From positions 1-64,000 of the forward strand of contig JAKVBL010000013.1 of the NCBI GenBank assembly GCA_022447365.1: a stretch of DNA of 64,000 bases. Direction: 5' to 3'. This stretch comes from Oleiphilaceae bacterium (GTDB taxonomy: Bacteria > Pseudomonadota > Gammaproteobacteria > Pseudomonadales > Oleiphilaceae). This document shows positions 14,491 through 23,203 of this stretch, piece by piece. The position numbers and the translations under genes are program-made. Every line of letters starts with the position of its first letter. Position 1 is the first letter of the stretch. The notes below the pieces were generated by a model. That model did not search any database. It worked only from the letters and a program-made list of their open reading frames with translations, and was not told the DNA's origin.

Positions 14491-17400
14491 TTAGTGCATA
14501 ATCACGTGAAGAATGGCTGGCAGCAATGCACTGATATCAATGGCCAGTTTTGGTGAAGTACCTGCTTGGTACTCTTCGTAGTTAGTAAAACCATCACCGT
14601 CGGTATCAATATTTGCATCGACAGGATCATTTGGATCTAAACCAAAAGCACGCTCCCAATTATCATCCATTCCATCGCCATCCGTATCCGGATTATCTAG
14701 ATTGGTTCCAATTTGAAGTTCATACTTATTGCTTAGACCATCACCGTCTCGATCATAATTGGCATCATTTGAGTTTATTGGATCGAGGCCAATCGCTAGT
14801 TCTGTACAGTCTGGAATACCATCTTCGTCAGTATCTTTGTCTTCACAAGCTGCATTAATTTTCGCGATCGTCTGATTTCCTAAGCGGACATAGCTTGTTT
14901 CAACATTGGAGACATAGTCCTTCTCAAAGAGAAGGTCTCCTGCTTGATTGTAAATGGTATAAAGCGCACTATCTTGCTTAACCTCTAGCGCTTTAATGCC
15001 ATCGCCATCGTAGGCGTAATCGATGAGCGTGTCGCCTGTTGTTGCATCATTGACCTGAATCATACGACTGGCGGCATTGTAAATCATGTCGTGCACGCCA
15101 TTGGTCGTTGCATTCCCAAACTGATCGTATTGGTAAGTTCTGGCGTGACTGCCGGATACTGTACCTAGCTGGTTTTTGGAGTTGTAGGTATAGGATAAGG
15201 AGCCCAAGCTACCCATGTTTTTAGTAAGGATATTGCCCTTAACATCATAGGAGAATGAAGCATTACCCCAGAGTGGGCTATTTGCCGTCGCTAAACGATT
15301 CACACCGTCATAGGTAATAGCGGTCACGCTGTTAATGCTATTAAGATGATCAGTAATGCTTTTAACGTTCAGCTCACCATCATAGGTAAAACCTAAACGC
15401 ATTTTGGGATCAATTCCCTTAACGGCTTCTATCTCTTTCACTATTTGACGGTTATTAAGTGTGTATTCCGTCGTAACGCCATTGCCATAGGTCATCCGAG
15501 AAAGCGTACTGTTGGGGTGGTACTGCACATTGGTCGCAAAATCTTTCGTGCTGGTCCCTACCGAGGTAATTCGACCTAAATCATCGACGCCATAATTGAG
15601 CTTCATTCCGTTTGGATACGTGATGCTATTTGCAAACCCTGCGCTGTTATATCCGTAATCTAAAGTAAAGCTTTCGATGTCTGAACCACTACCCACCGAA
15701 ATTGTTTCTTCATCTAACGCACCAAAGGGTGTGTAATTGTAAGAACGACTGACAAAGTCATTTGCCATCGTCTTCAGAGAGCCATCGCCCCAATAGGTAT
15801 AATCTGTAGCTGCCGTAGCATCGCTGTAGGAAACCGAGCTTAAACGGTTATTTTCATCATAACTGTAGGTTGCTAAGGGTGCTGTTCCTACTTGCTTGGT
15901 GCGCAAATTACCTGACTGATCGTAGGTGAAGTTAACAACACCACGCTCAGGTTCTGTTATCGAACTTAAACGGCTTGACCCGGGTTCGTAGGTATATAAG
16001 CGTGTAACTCCGTAACGAGATACGGAAGTGAGGTTCCCTAACACATCGTAATTCATAGATGTCGAGATTGCTTCGGGCTGAATAGCACTTAGAGTCCACG
16101 AGTCATCAGGATTGCCGAAAGAAGTGTTTTGATAAGTCGTTAACTTATTATTTGAATCAATGACCTCAACAATAGATCGCGAATGAAACTCATTCAAAAA
16201 CATCTCAAAGCAGTTCACTCCGCATATACTCATAGCGGCAGATTGCACTTCATAATCTGATAAATAACGATAGTTTGTTGTCGTACTGCTATTGTCTCCC
16301 GTATTGGTCAAAGAAATAACACGACCTAAGGCATCAAAATCTTTCTGAATACCAATGCCTGTTCCTGAAGATGCAGAAGGAAGAGATGAAAATGTTTGAT
16401 AGCCTCTGTCATCATAGTCGAATCGCTGATAAATAGGTGATACACCTACCCCTAACTCTTTGGTTAAAACTTTACGGTTTAGAGCATCCAGAACCACTTG
16501 TTTTTGATAAGAAGGAGCATTGTCTCGTGTAATCGTAACTAAGTTACGTGGAGCACTGATTGCACCAGAAGAATCGCTATACGAATAAGGTGTATTAAAA
16601 GCATAAGCAACGCGCGTAGTATCGACTCCTTCGGGAGAAATGCTCGTCACCCGTCCCATTACATCATAACTAAAATCGATACGATTACCCGAGCGATCCT
16701 GCTCCCAAGCAATGGTTCCATCATCGTTTACAGATCGTGTTACTTGAGTTTGATCAGGGTAGGTCTCAGTCTGTGCAATACCGGATTTGTAATTACCATA
16801 AGTGACAGAATGCGTCCCCGTGTGGTTCTGATAACTATATGCCGAAAGGTTGCCATTGCTATCGTACGTAAAATTACTTTGAACACCTTCGACAATCGAT
16901 TGTGTCATTTGCCCATTGTCATTAAAGGTATTGTTGACTACCCAGTTTTTACCATCACCAGTAATTGTTTGATTATCTAACAGGCCAACAAAACGTGGTT
17001 CCGTAGCACTACCCTCTTGATTCCAATAATCATAGGTCGTAACACGAGATTTAATCCCTGTAGTCTCCCTTTTTTTACCCCATAAACGAAATGTAGTATC
17101 ACGGTCCGAAAATTCAGTTTTATAACGACCATCAACGAGAACTTCTGAAAGTGCAGGATATTTAAAAGATCCATCAACCCACAAATTGGAAATGCCGGTT
17201 TGTGAATTCCCTTCTGAAATGTATTTGTATTCATGAGTTCGTAAAGGCTCATCCGTTGATATGTTTGCCCCAACTTCAAAAACTTGACGAATAGTTGGGC
17301 GGCCAGATTCCGTTGTATTCGAACGACCATAGCGAATAAGTAGCTTATTATTCGGAGACTCTATAATCGTATATCGATCATGTGCATAAGGCCCATAAGT

Positions 17401-18612
17401 ATAGTTAGTCTCATAATTAAGAATGGAATCACCGTTAGGGTCTGAGATAACACGTTTTCTCAGCACTCTGTGAGGGGAATTTGTGTGATTTGATAATGTG
17501 TATAGAATTTCTAAACCATGATTTGTCGTGATCTTATTCAGATAGATAGTAGGTTTATCGTCAGCAAGGTCAAATGGACTACTACTAGGGAAATAATTGT
17601 AAGTAATCACACTAGCGTCTGGGTTGGTGACCGAAGAAATGCGCGCCCCACCATATACAGTATTCGTGTTTCGAGAACAGTCTCGTCGGTTAGATATATC
17701 ACCTGGGATAGAGCACCAACTTGGGTAACGATATACGTGCTCAGAATCATATTTCCAATATAAATCAGAGCTTCCATCTGTTTTATATACCGTAAGATCA
17801 TCAAGTACTGATACAAAAGCTGGCGTATAATTACGATTATGGCCTTCAAAACCATCAGCTAGCTGAACGAAATTTACCGTCGCGCGTCTACCATCAGAAC
17901 TCGTTATATCTAACTTAGATTCCGTTTGATTGTACTCAATATAATTTCCAAAAATATCGGAAACCTTAGCGTACTTTGAAACGACTACTACAGGGTCGTA
18001 AGCTGCATTTCGTCTGTAACTCAACCAATCGTCGTACCTGTAGGTTTGAGAGAGTTCATAACTCCTCCCTCTAGGGCCTAGCACATTACAGGAAATAGTT
18101 ATCGATGCGGCTGCACCTCCGCTACGCGACCCTCTTTTTGCTGGAGTGCAACTTTGCACCTTCCAATTTCTATCTGTAGAGTGCCATCCATAGATAGTTA
18201 TTGGATCGTGACCAGGAATGTGCAGAAGATTTCTGTCAAACTGGTTATCACTAACTCTAACGCCGTCAACACCACTCTCACGGTCTTTCCGAGTACAGCA
18301 CCGAGGATAATATCGGCCTTTCTCTACACCAATATCAATTTCAGGAATATCAAACTTCCATCGACCTTCACCGCGGTGATTAAATGAACGAGACAAGATA
18401 AGATCCAAGCCATTTGGTCCTGGAAGCACGGTTTCGACAACTTGCCATTTTACCGAGCCATTATATAAATTAATGTTTTCCCCAGGGTATTCGGCTACCG
18501 AGATGCCTGAGTTCGACGTTATCGAATCTGTAGTTGGCAAACTTGCTGGTACAACAGCATAAATAGGTATTTTCCAAACAACTAATAAGATTAAAACAAT
18601 GGCTCTAAACAT
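14491..18612 (-). CDS. Secreted Rhs/YD-repeat protein with C-terminal calcium-binding (TSP3-like) repeats
   Basis: 1373 residues. Signal peptide about 1-19. An N-terminal domain (residues about 20-330) is followed by many YD repeats such as FSYDVMGRVTSISPEG, YDVLGNLTSVSRYG and YDQFGNATTNG, up to LGNQTIAKI near 1255. Residues about 1262-1355 hold four thrombospondin type 3-like Asp-rich motifs (DTDEDGIPD, DRDGDGLSN, DTDGDGMDD, DTDGDGFTN) expected to bind calcium. The end is a hydrophobic tail SALLPAILHVIMH. Rhs proteins form a closed beta shell round a toxin. Here the core and toxin tip are in the next gene, 13 bases downstream, so the shell and cargo are made as two secreted proteins. Sec export fits cell-surface or extracellular action. 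Confidence 0.88.
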   Translation of the reverse strand: MFRAIVLILLVVWKIPIYAVVPASLPTTDSITSNSGISVAEYPGENINLYNGSVKWQVVETVLPGPNGLDLILSRSFNHRGEGRWKFDIPEIDIGVEKGRYYPRCCTRKDRESGVDGVRVSDNQFDRNLLHIPGHDPITIYGWHSTDRNWKVQSCTPAKRGSRSGGAAASITISCNVLGPRGRSYELSQTYRYDDWLSYRRNAAYDPVVVVSKYAKVSDIFGNYIEYNQTESKLDITSSDGRRATVNFVQLADGFEGHNRNYTPAFVSVLDDLTVYKTDGSSDLYWKYDSEHVYRYPSWCSIPGDISNRRDCSRNTNTVYGGARISSVTNPDASVITYNYFPSSSPFDLADDKPTIYLNKITTNHGLEILYTLSNHTNSPHRVLRKRVISDPNGDSILNYETNYTYGPYAHDRYTIIESPNNKLLIRYGRSNTTESGRPTIRQVFEVGANISTDEPLRTHEYKYISEGNSQTGISNLWVDGSFKYPALSEVLVDGRYKTEFSDRDTTFRLWGKKRETTGIKSRVTTYDYWNQEGSATEPRFVGLLDNQTITGDGKNWVVNNTFNDNGQMTQSIVEGVQSNFTYDSNGNLSAYSYQNHTGTHSVTYGNYKSGIAQTETYPDQTQVTRSVNDDGTIAWEQDRSGNRIDFSYDVMGRVTSISPEGVDTTRVAYAFNTPYSYSDSSGAISAPRNLVTITRDNAPSYQKQVVLDALNRKVLTKELGVGVSPIYQRFDYDDRGYQTFSSLPSASSGTGIGIQKDFDALGRVISLTNTGDNSSTTTNYRYLSDYEVQSAAMSICGVNCFEMFLNEFHSRSIVEVIDSNNKLTTYQNTSFGNPDDSWTLSAIQPEAISTSMNYDVLGNLTSVSRYGVTRLYTYEPGSSRLSSITEPERGVVNFTYDQSGNLRTKQVGTAPLATYSYDENNRLSSVSYSDATAATDYTYWGDGSLKTMANDFVSRSYNYTPFGALDEETISVGSGSDIESFTLDYGYNSAGFANSITYPNGMKLNYGVDDLGRITSVGTSTKDFATNVQYHPNSTLSRMTYGNGVTTEYTLNNRQIVKEIEAVKGIDPKMRLGFTYDGELNVKSITDHLNSINSVTAITYDGVNRLATANSPLWGNASFSYDVKGNILTKNMGSLGSLSYTYNSKNQLGTVSGSHARTYQYDQFGNATTNGVHDMIYNAASRMIQVNDATTGDTLIDYAYDGDGIKALEVKQDSALYTIYNQAGDLLFEKDYVSNVETSYVRLGNQTIAKINAACEDKDTDEDGIPDCTELAIGLDPINSNDANYDRDGDGLSNKYELQIGTNLDNPDTDGDGMDDNWERAFGLDPNDPVDANIDTDGDGFTNYEEYQAGTSPKLAIDISALLPAILHVIMH

Positions 18613-18772
18613 TCCCTGTAAACTCCAATTAACAAAAAATACTTTTATAAAAATTTTAACACTTGGTTTGACTATCTCAGTAAATGCCTTCTTTTAAACT
18701 TGGCACAACCATATCAACAACTAGGAGCAAATTTAGATCGACCAATATCGATCATCACAACTTACAAATGAA

Positions 18773-19111
18773 TCACTTAAACTGCGTTTGATTAACAAGT
18801 ACATAGCCATTTTCGCAAGTGGAAACCCATAATCTAACTTGTTGTTTCGCTGCTTTTACCGCTATAACCGAGCCAACGATGTTATTAATGAAAATTTCAT
18901 CTGAAGATGACCTCCACCGAGCAATGCTTGTTTCGCAATAAGGAAACACGTACCCATCTTCATTTGACTCAAACTCAACCGAAACAACCCAATCAGGATG
19001 AAGACTTATCGTCTTAATTGTCATCCAGTCCGACCATTTACTTATCGGCGTAGACGCAACAACAGGACGAAAAGACAGAACAAGTAATAAAAATATCGAC
19101 AGAAATCTCAC
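18773..19111 (-). CDS. Small secreted two-cysteine family protein, member 12
   Basis: 112 residues from a GTG at 19109-19111, preferred because GAGG lies 5 bases before it and the signal peptide (1-19, VVAS) then starts the protein. An upstream ATG at 19138 is possible. Cysteines at 59 and 99. Degenerate helix FINNIVGSVIAVKAAKQQ at 74-91, strand VRLWVSTC. It lies upstream of the Rhs gene and is the first member on that side. Confidence 0.75.
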   Translation of the reverse strand: MRFLSIFLLLVLSFRPVVASTPISKWSDWMTIKTISLHPDWVVSVEFESNEDGYVFPYCETSIARWRSSSDEIFINNIVGSVIAVKAAKQQVRLWVSTCENGYVLVNQTQFK

Positions 19112-19148
19112 GCATACCTCGTTATATTTAGATTCCAACAGGCCTCAG

Positions 19149-19403
19149 TTATCTCCGCATGTAAATCGCGCCATTCGAAACTTTTGGAAATGTATTCGCT
19201 CCAGAATACCAGAGCACCGTACTACAAGAACCTGGAAACAATTTGATGTGGAAACCAGCTAAATCCCCAGTAGACTCATACACCTACACTGCGGTCACCG
19301 TTGCTCCCGATACAGAAAGAGTGTTAGCTAACAGGTGAGTTGACATCGCCCACAGCGCTACAACAAAAAAACATGACTTAACAATTAAAATGACTCTCTT
19401 CAT
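19149..19403 (-). pseudogene. Secreted small protein gene with an internal TAG stop
   Basis: From the ATG at 19401-19403, a signal peptide (to about LLA, residue 26) is followed by NTLSVSGATVTAV, an in-frame TAG, and then VYESTGDLAGFHIKLFPGSC and ...VLWYSGANTFPKVSNGAIYMRR to TAA at 19149-19151. The frame is continuous apart from that one stop: 84 codons in all. The second part resembles the region before the helix in relatives, and the helix itself is missing. Probably a doubly damaged family member. Confidence 0.6.
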
Positions 19404-19417
19404 CCTTGAAATCCCCA

Positions 19418-19975
19418 TCACGAATCAGCCGCAATTAATCCCTCAACTACTGCTTGGGAAATAGCATCAATAAGCTGTGTTTGATTAGCCTTAACTTCGT
19501 CCGCTGTCGATACAATGGCTATTTCTGAGCTTCTGCTAAGACCACCAACACGAAACTGAACTCCTAGTTCCATTTTTTCCTGTCGCTTAACCAACGATAA
19601 TTTATCGATCATAACCTCAAGCTTATTTTGAGCACACAAATTAGGGAGCTCTGCATTTGCTCGGCAGGATTCATTCACAAAGCTCTCGACCTTGCCCCTT
19701 ACTTCATCCAACCAAAAGGGGTTAGAACTGCCAAGACCTTGCTCGATTGTGCTGGCTATACCCTGATCTATAGCAACCCCAACCGCAATACCGGCAGGCC
19801 CCAGAGCGGAAACAAGCATCGGCCCGGAAGCGGAACCATCTCCCGTGTAGCTGAAAGAACCTTCGTTGTAACTCACGTCGATTGCGATGCGATTGGACAT
19901 GCTACTGCAACCGCCAAAAACCATCACAAGTAAAACCCATGAAACAACGTTTAAAGCTTGCACAGGCCGACTCAT
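19418..19975 (-). CDS. Predicted lipoprotein of unknown function
   Basis: 185 residues with a lipoprotein signal (VVSWVLLVMVFGGCSS, lipid cysteine near 23). The mature part has a Gly/Ala-rich segment (GPAGIAVGVAIDQGIASTIEQGL, residues about 58-80) followed by an amphipathic alpha/beta region. Its start overlaps or abuts the end of the small secreted gene upstream (stop 19977), so they are probably one transcript. Not a member of the small family. Outer-membrane anchoring is inferred from the lipobox. Confidence 0.65.
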   Translation of the reverse strand: MSRPVQALNVVSWVLLVMVFGGCSSMSNRIAIDVSYNEGSFSYTGDGSASGPMLVSALGPAGIAVGVAIDQGIASTIEQGLGSSNPFWLDEVRGKVESFVNESCRANAELPNLCAQNKLEVMIDKLSLVKRQEKMELGVQFRVGGLSRSSEIAIVSTADEVKANQTQLIDAISQAVVEGLIAADS

Positions 19976-19976
19976 C

Positions 19977-20327
19977 TTATTGAATACTCAACGCGTAGAC
20001 TAAAGGACTGTTGTTTTGACAAGTCCCATTCTTATCGTAACCAACGCTAACTTTGGCGCCCGACATTTTTGCAGCCAGAAGCATCGAAAAGTAACGATCA
20101 CGCTGATCTGAAGTTATACTGCTTGCGAGAACAAAATAATTAGTAGAACACTGATGATCAGAAGGCATGGACTGTAACTGAAAATAGATCGTATCGGTGT
20201 TGTATATTTTCACCCACGATACTGCTCCAGTGGTATTTGCGGTATATGCCGCCAATAGAAAACCAGAAGAGAAAAAGAGCGCGCAAAAAATAACGCAGCG
20301 CCGCGCAGAAGCCTTCCCGCTTTTCAT
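19977..20327 (-). CDS. Small secreted two-cysteine family protein, member 13
   Basis: 116 residues. Signal peptide to about 27 (FLLAA). Cysteines at 60 and 103 in the mature part. Helix QRDRYFSMLLAAKMSGAK at 75-92, strand VSVGY, last strand LVYALSIQ. It precedes the lipoprotein gene by one base and is likely co-translated with it. Confidence 0.85.
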   Translation of the reverse strand: MKSGKASARRCVIFCALFFSSGFLLAAYTANTTGAVSWVKIYNTDTIYFQLQSMPSDHQCSTNYFVLASSITSDQRDRYFSMLLAAKMSGAKVSVGYDKNGTCQNNSPLVYALSIQ

Positions 20328-20438
20328 AGATCATCCCTGATGAGTTATTTCTTATTGATATAGTTGCGAAGAATATTAATCAAAAAACATCTATACGACA
20401 AGCCGAGCCGCTCAGAACTATACCTGCCTTACATTTTT

Positions 20439-20493
20439 GCCTAAAACCAACCGCGCGAGCGAAGCGAAGTCCGGTTGAGCGCCTGGTTAGAAT
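20439..20493 (-). other. attC-like imperfect hairpin downstream of member 14
   Basis: On the minus strand, TTCTAACCAGGCGCTCAACC and GG... lead to CGGTTGGTTTTAGGC. An AACCG/CGGTT inner stem, a CTAA/TTAG outer pairing and a GC-rich loop recall integron attC sites such as that of aadA1. The consensus ends are imperfect and no integrase is in the window. Could also be a plain terminator-like hairpin. Confidence 0.3.
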
Positions 20494-20505
20494 TCCAAAT
20501 ATTGA

Positions 20506-20841
20506 TTAATCGGCTATGTAAAAATAACTTATTGTTTCTGTATCGCCATAAGCCTCGCAGGAACCTTTACCTTTTATAGTTACATTTTTACCCGCTGCGT
20601 GAGCAGAGATAAGCCCAGAGACCTGAACCTTCCCTTCTTCAGTGGTGCCATCCAGGGCAAATCTTTTTGGTTGACTGCTTGCACAAGAAGGTACGTTAGA
20701 CCTTACTCCAGACGTGTACACAATAACCACATCGTTCGACATAAAATGTAGCTTGCTTAGGCTGCCTGGAGCCGCTGAACCTGCATGTACTCCGACTGAA
20801 AATACAAACGTAAGTAAAACTAAAACTACCCTTCTTCTCAT
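20506..20841 (-). CDS. Small secreted two-cysteine family protein, member 14
   Basis: 111 residues. Signal peptide 1-20 (GVHA). Cysteines at 53 and 95. Helix EEGKVQVSGLISAHAAGK at 68-85, strand NVTIKGKGSC, last strand ETISYFYIAD. It stands alone, with 165 bases downstream and 510 upstream free of genes, and hairpins on both sides. Confidence 0.85.
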   Translation of the reverse strand: MRRRVVLVLLTFVFSVGVHAGSAAPGSLSKLHFMSNDVVIVYTSGVRSNVPSCASSQPKRFALDGTTEEGKVQVSGLISAHAAGKNVTIKGKGSCEAYGDTETISYFYIAD

Positions 20842-21352
20842 TATCCTATCCCTTTGCTGATACTATCTTAAATTCTAATAGTGTGGTTAACGCACCCTCC
20901 GGTACGCTAAACACTTTATCTACGTTTTTATAAATTCCAGTTTTTACAAACATATCATTTATTTACGAACACTCATGAGAAATCCGTCATTGGAAAAAGC
21001 GGACCGTTTGTTCGCTTTTGTCTTTTTTGGCTTTCGCGCACACCTAAACTTTTCTTATAAAATCAATGATTTAAGGACGAAACGAAGATTAGCATGAGTA
21101 GGAAAAAGCGGGGCCTTTCATAAAACTGTCACAAAATCGCAGTTATACGGTGATTCAATAACTTCGTCGGCTTTTCTCTTAGCAACGGACATCGGGCGCG
21201 GATCAGTACCAAGGTCGGCTTTTGTCTACTTGTGAATGGAAAACCAATGTCTGCTTTTCATTCTTAGTACGTATCAACGCTTTGCTTTGCGGCGAGTGAA
21301 ACGAGTCCAAGCACCTGGGGCTTTTTCCAGGGGCTGATGCAAGAGCAACTTG
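20842..21352. other. Intergenic region with hairpins, no gene seen
   Basis: It contains an imperfect 14-bp inverted repeat at 20882-20914 (GTGGTTAACGCACC / GGTACGCTAAACAC) and, at 21274-21357, a long imperfect hairpin region that starts next to the stop of the gene at 21353 and includes CCTGG...CCAGG. No open frame with a domain or signal peptide was found. The hairpins may be terminators or remnants of recombination sites. Confidence 0.4.
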
Positions 21353-21673
21353 TTAGCTGCTGTATGTGCGAACCATTGTAGCTGGAGTATTGGTTTCCCA
21401 TGCGTCACAATTGTAACCCTCCGGATATCTTATGGTTATTTGACGTTGAGATGCCTGTGCAGCTAAAGCTAAAGAAAGCCAAGTTTTTGCAATACTTTCT
21501 TCAATATTTGCCGCAAGTAAACTCCAATTTTGACCTTCCAGATAAATCAGAACTCTCCCATCATCCACTACCTGAATATGTTTAACTTTCGATGTACAGT
21601 CAACAGACGCTAGAGCATCCGAGCTTGTAAGAGCAATCATAATTGAAATAAAGAGTTTTCTTATCATTTTCAA
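21353..21673 (-). CDS. Small secreted two-cysteine family protein, member 15
   Basis: 106 residues. Signal peptide to about 23 (ALAS). Cysteines at 26 and 89. Helix EESIAKTWLSLALAAQASQRQ at 58-78, with SGK replaced by SQR, strand ITIRY, then the second cysteine. It is the most upstream member of the array, so a promoter for this end of the cluster should lie just above 21673. Confidence 0.8.
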   Translation of the reverse strand: MKMIRKLFISIMIALTSSDALASVDCTSKVKHIQVVDDGRVLIYLEGQNWSLLAANIEESIAKTWLSLALAAQASQRQITIRYPEGYNCDAWETNTPATMVRTYSS

Positions 21674-21703
21674 ATCCCTATAAGTAAGGCTAACATTTGT
21701 ATA

Positions 21704-21853
21704 GTGAGACCCCCCTCATATGCATGACAGGTAGCCTCTTCCCTTTTCCATATACTACTTTGTTTTTAAGAGAAAAAACTCGAACCTTACTCATTTCTTT
21801 ATCACGCATATGAGGGGTCACGTATGTAGAAATAGTGAGGGGTCTCGTATGTA
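21704..21853. repeat. Inverted GAGACCCC/TGAGGGGT repeats (REP-like)
   Basis: Three related boxes: TGAGACCCCCCTCATATGC near 21705, GCATATGAGGGGTCACGTATG near 21807, and TGAGGGGTCTCGTATG near 21835. The first is inverted relative to the other two. They flank about 90 bases of AT-rich sequence. The layout is that of a REP pair, distinct from the AGATCT family at 5-13 kb. Confidence 0.6.
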
Positions 21854-22069
21854 ACCCACAAAACGACTCAAAACTCTGATTTCATTAGATTTTTCATGTT
21901 CCCTCGGGTGCTAAACGAGCACAATTCACTTCCTTGTGTAGTTTTAAACAAGCACGCTCAAGAGCGCTTTGATTAGCTAATACTTAAGTGAGTGAAGAGT
22001 TTTCGGTGACTTCTGCTTTCCTATTAAAGCAGGCATAGGCAAGGGAACTGAACCTAGGTCGGCTAATGT

Positions 22070-22620
22070 CTAACAGGGAACTATTGATAGACGACTATGA
22101 TCTCCTTGGAGTAGTCCACCAATCTGGTTAGCGCTCAACGTTAACCAGTCCGCCACCATACGCTCATCGATCAGAAGAGGCATTCTATGATGGTAGGCTT
22201 TGCATTGTTCATTCGGAGCTGTGGTTAGCGTCACGAGCTCCGTTGCTTACTCTCCCGGGTAGTAAATACCAGCCATCTAAAGTGGTGAACCGTCTTTGCT
22301 TTCAAATAGATACTTTGTCTTTGCACCATCAACGGAACTCCATTCATACCAGCCAGAGCAAGGGACAACGCATCGACGATCGGCAAAGGCTCGTCTAAAT
22401 GTTGGTTTCTCAGCCACTGTTTCAGCTTGCGCGTTAATGAGTATTCTCTTCGCCCAGCTAGGCTTTATTCCCCAGGTTGTATCGAGCTGGTGAAGACTGC
22501 CGTTGGCAGCAATCGTGCTAACAGTTTGAGTTGGCCTTAGATCGTTATTCGTCTTCGGGTGAAACTCGACACCTAGAGCCTCGCTTAACAAGATGTCACC
22601 GCGGGAGCGCCATCTATTTT
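22070..22620 (-). pseudogene. SRAP (SOS response-associated peptidase, YedK-like) remnant
   Basis: The minus strand encodes typical SRAP blocks: RPTQTVSTIAANG, TWGIKPSWAKRILINAQAETV, FRRAFADRRCVVPCSGWYEW and, further on, MAGIYYP...TTAPNE...YHHRMPLLIDE. Two in-frame stops interrupt the frame (after DGSPL and after YYPGE). The N-terminal catalytic Met-Cys-Gly segment is absent: the sequence upstream of about 22620 belongs to a different gene on the other strand. SRAP proteins sense abasic sites in DNA; this copy is dead. Confidence 0.8.
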
Positions 22621-22994
22621 TTACGCAACCAGTTGATCCCACAAAATTGTTCGATACAGCCAATATAGAAGAAGATAACTTGAGAGGACCAGAGCAGACA
22701 TTTGTGCCACTTGGACTAGCTAATGCTGCTGGATTTGGTTTATACACTAGCGCAACTACCGCTCTAGGTTTTGCTATGCACGCTGTCGGCGTGACATTAC
22801 CATTCGCGACTTATACAGGGCTATCATCAACTATTGCCTTTGTAATTGGCCCTGCTAGATGGTTGGCCGCAGGAGCTTGGGCAATATGGGGAGTAACTGG
22901 TCCTGAATGGAAAAAGATTGTACCCGCTCTGCTATATGTGATTAGTACGGAAGAGCGGCTGAACATTCAGGATTCGTTTAGTAGTGACTTCTAA
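22620..22994 (+). pseudogene. C-terminal fragment of a YaaW/UPF0174-like protein
   Basis: About 125 codons with ATTALGFAMHAVGVTLPFATYT, SSTIAFVIGPARWLAAGAWAIWG and GPEWKKIVPALLYV, resembling the membrane-associated C-terminal region of YaaW-type proteins as remembered. The N-terminal part is missing. An upstream ATG at 22593 lies inside antisense SRAP sequence, so this is a fusion junction of two broken genes. The name is from memory of the motif. Confidence 0.5.
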
Positions 22995-23203
22995 TCTTCT
23001 ACGTAGCTATTGACCTAGCTAGAAGAAACGAGACTAACCTGAGATTAGTGATGCTCGGAAGCAAGCATATTTGATCTTCCCCTGATTCAACTTTATTCGT
23101 AGTTCTGATGAAGATGGAACTCACAACCACGAATTTGAATCATAATCTAACTAAATTCGGAACTAATATGCTGGGTTCTAGGCTAACTTTGAAAGGTGCA
23201 CAT

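Noticed and set aside
5626-21673. The whole small-protein array as an integron cassette array
   Set aside because: Most members are separated by only 20-60 bases without room for attC sites; only two hairpins at the upstream end are even suggestive, and no integrase is in the window.
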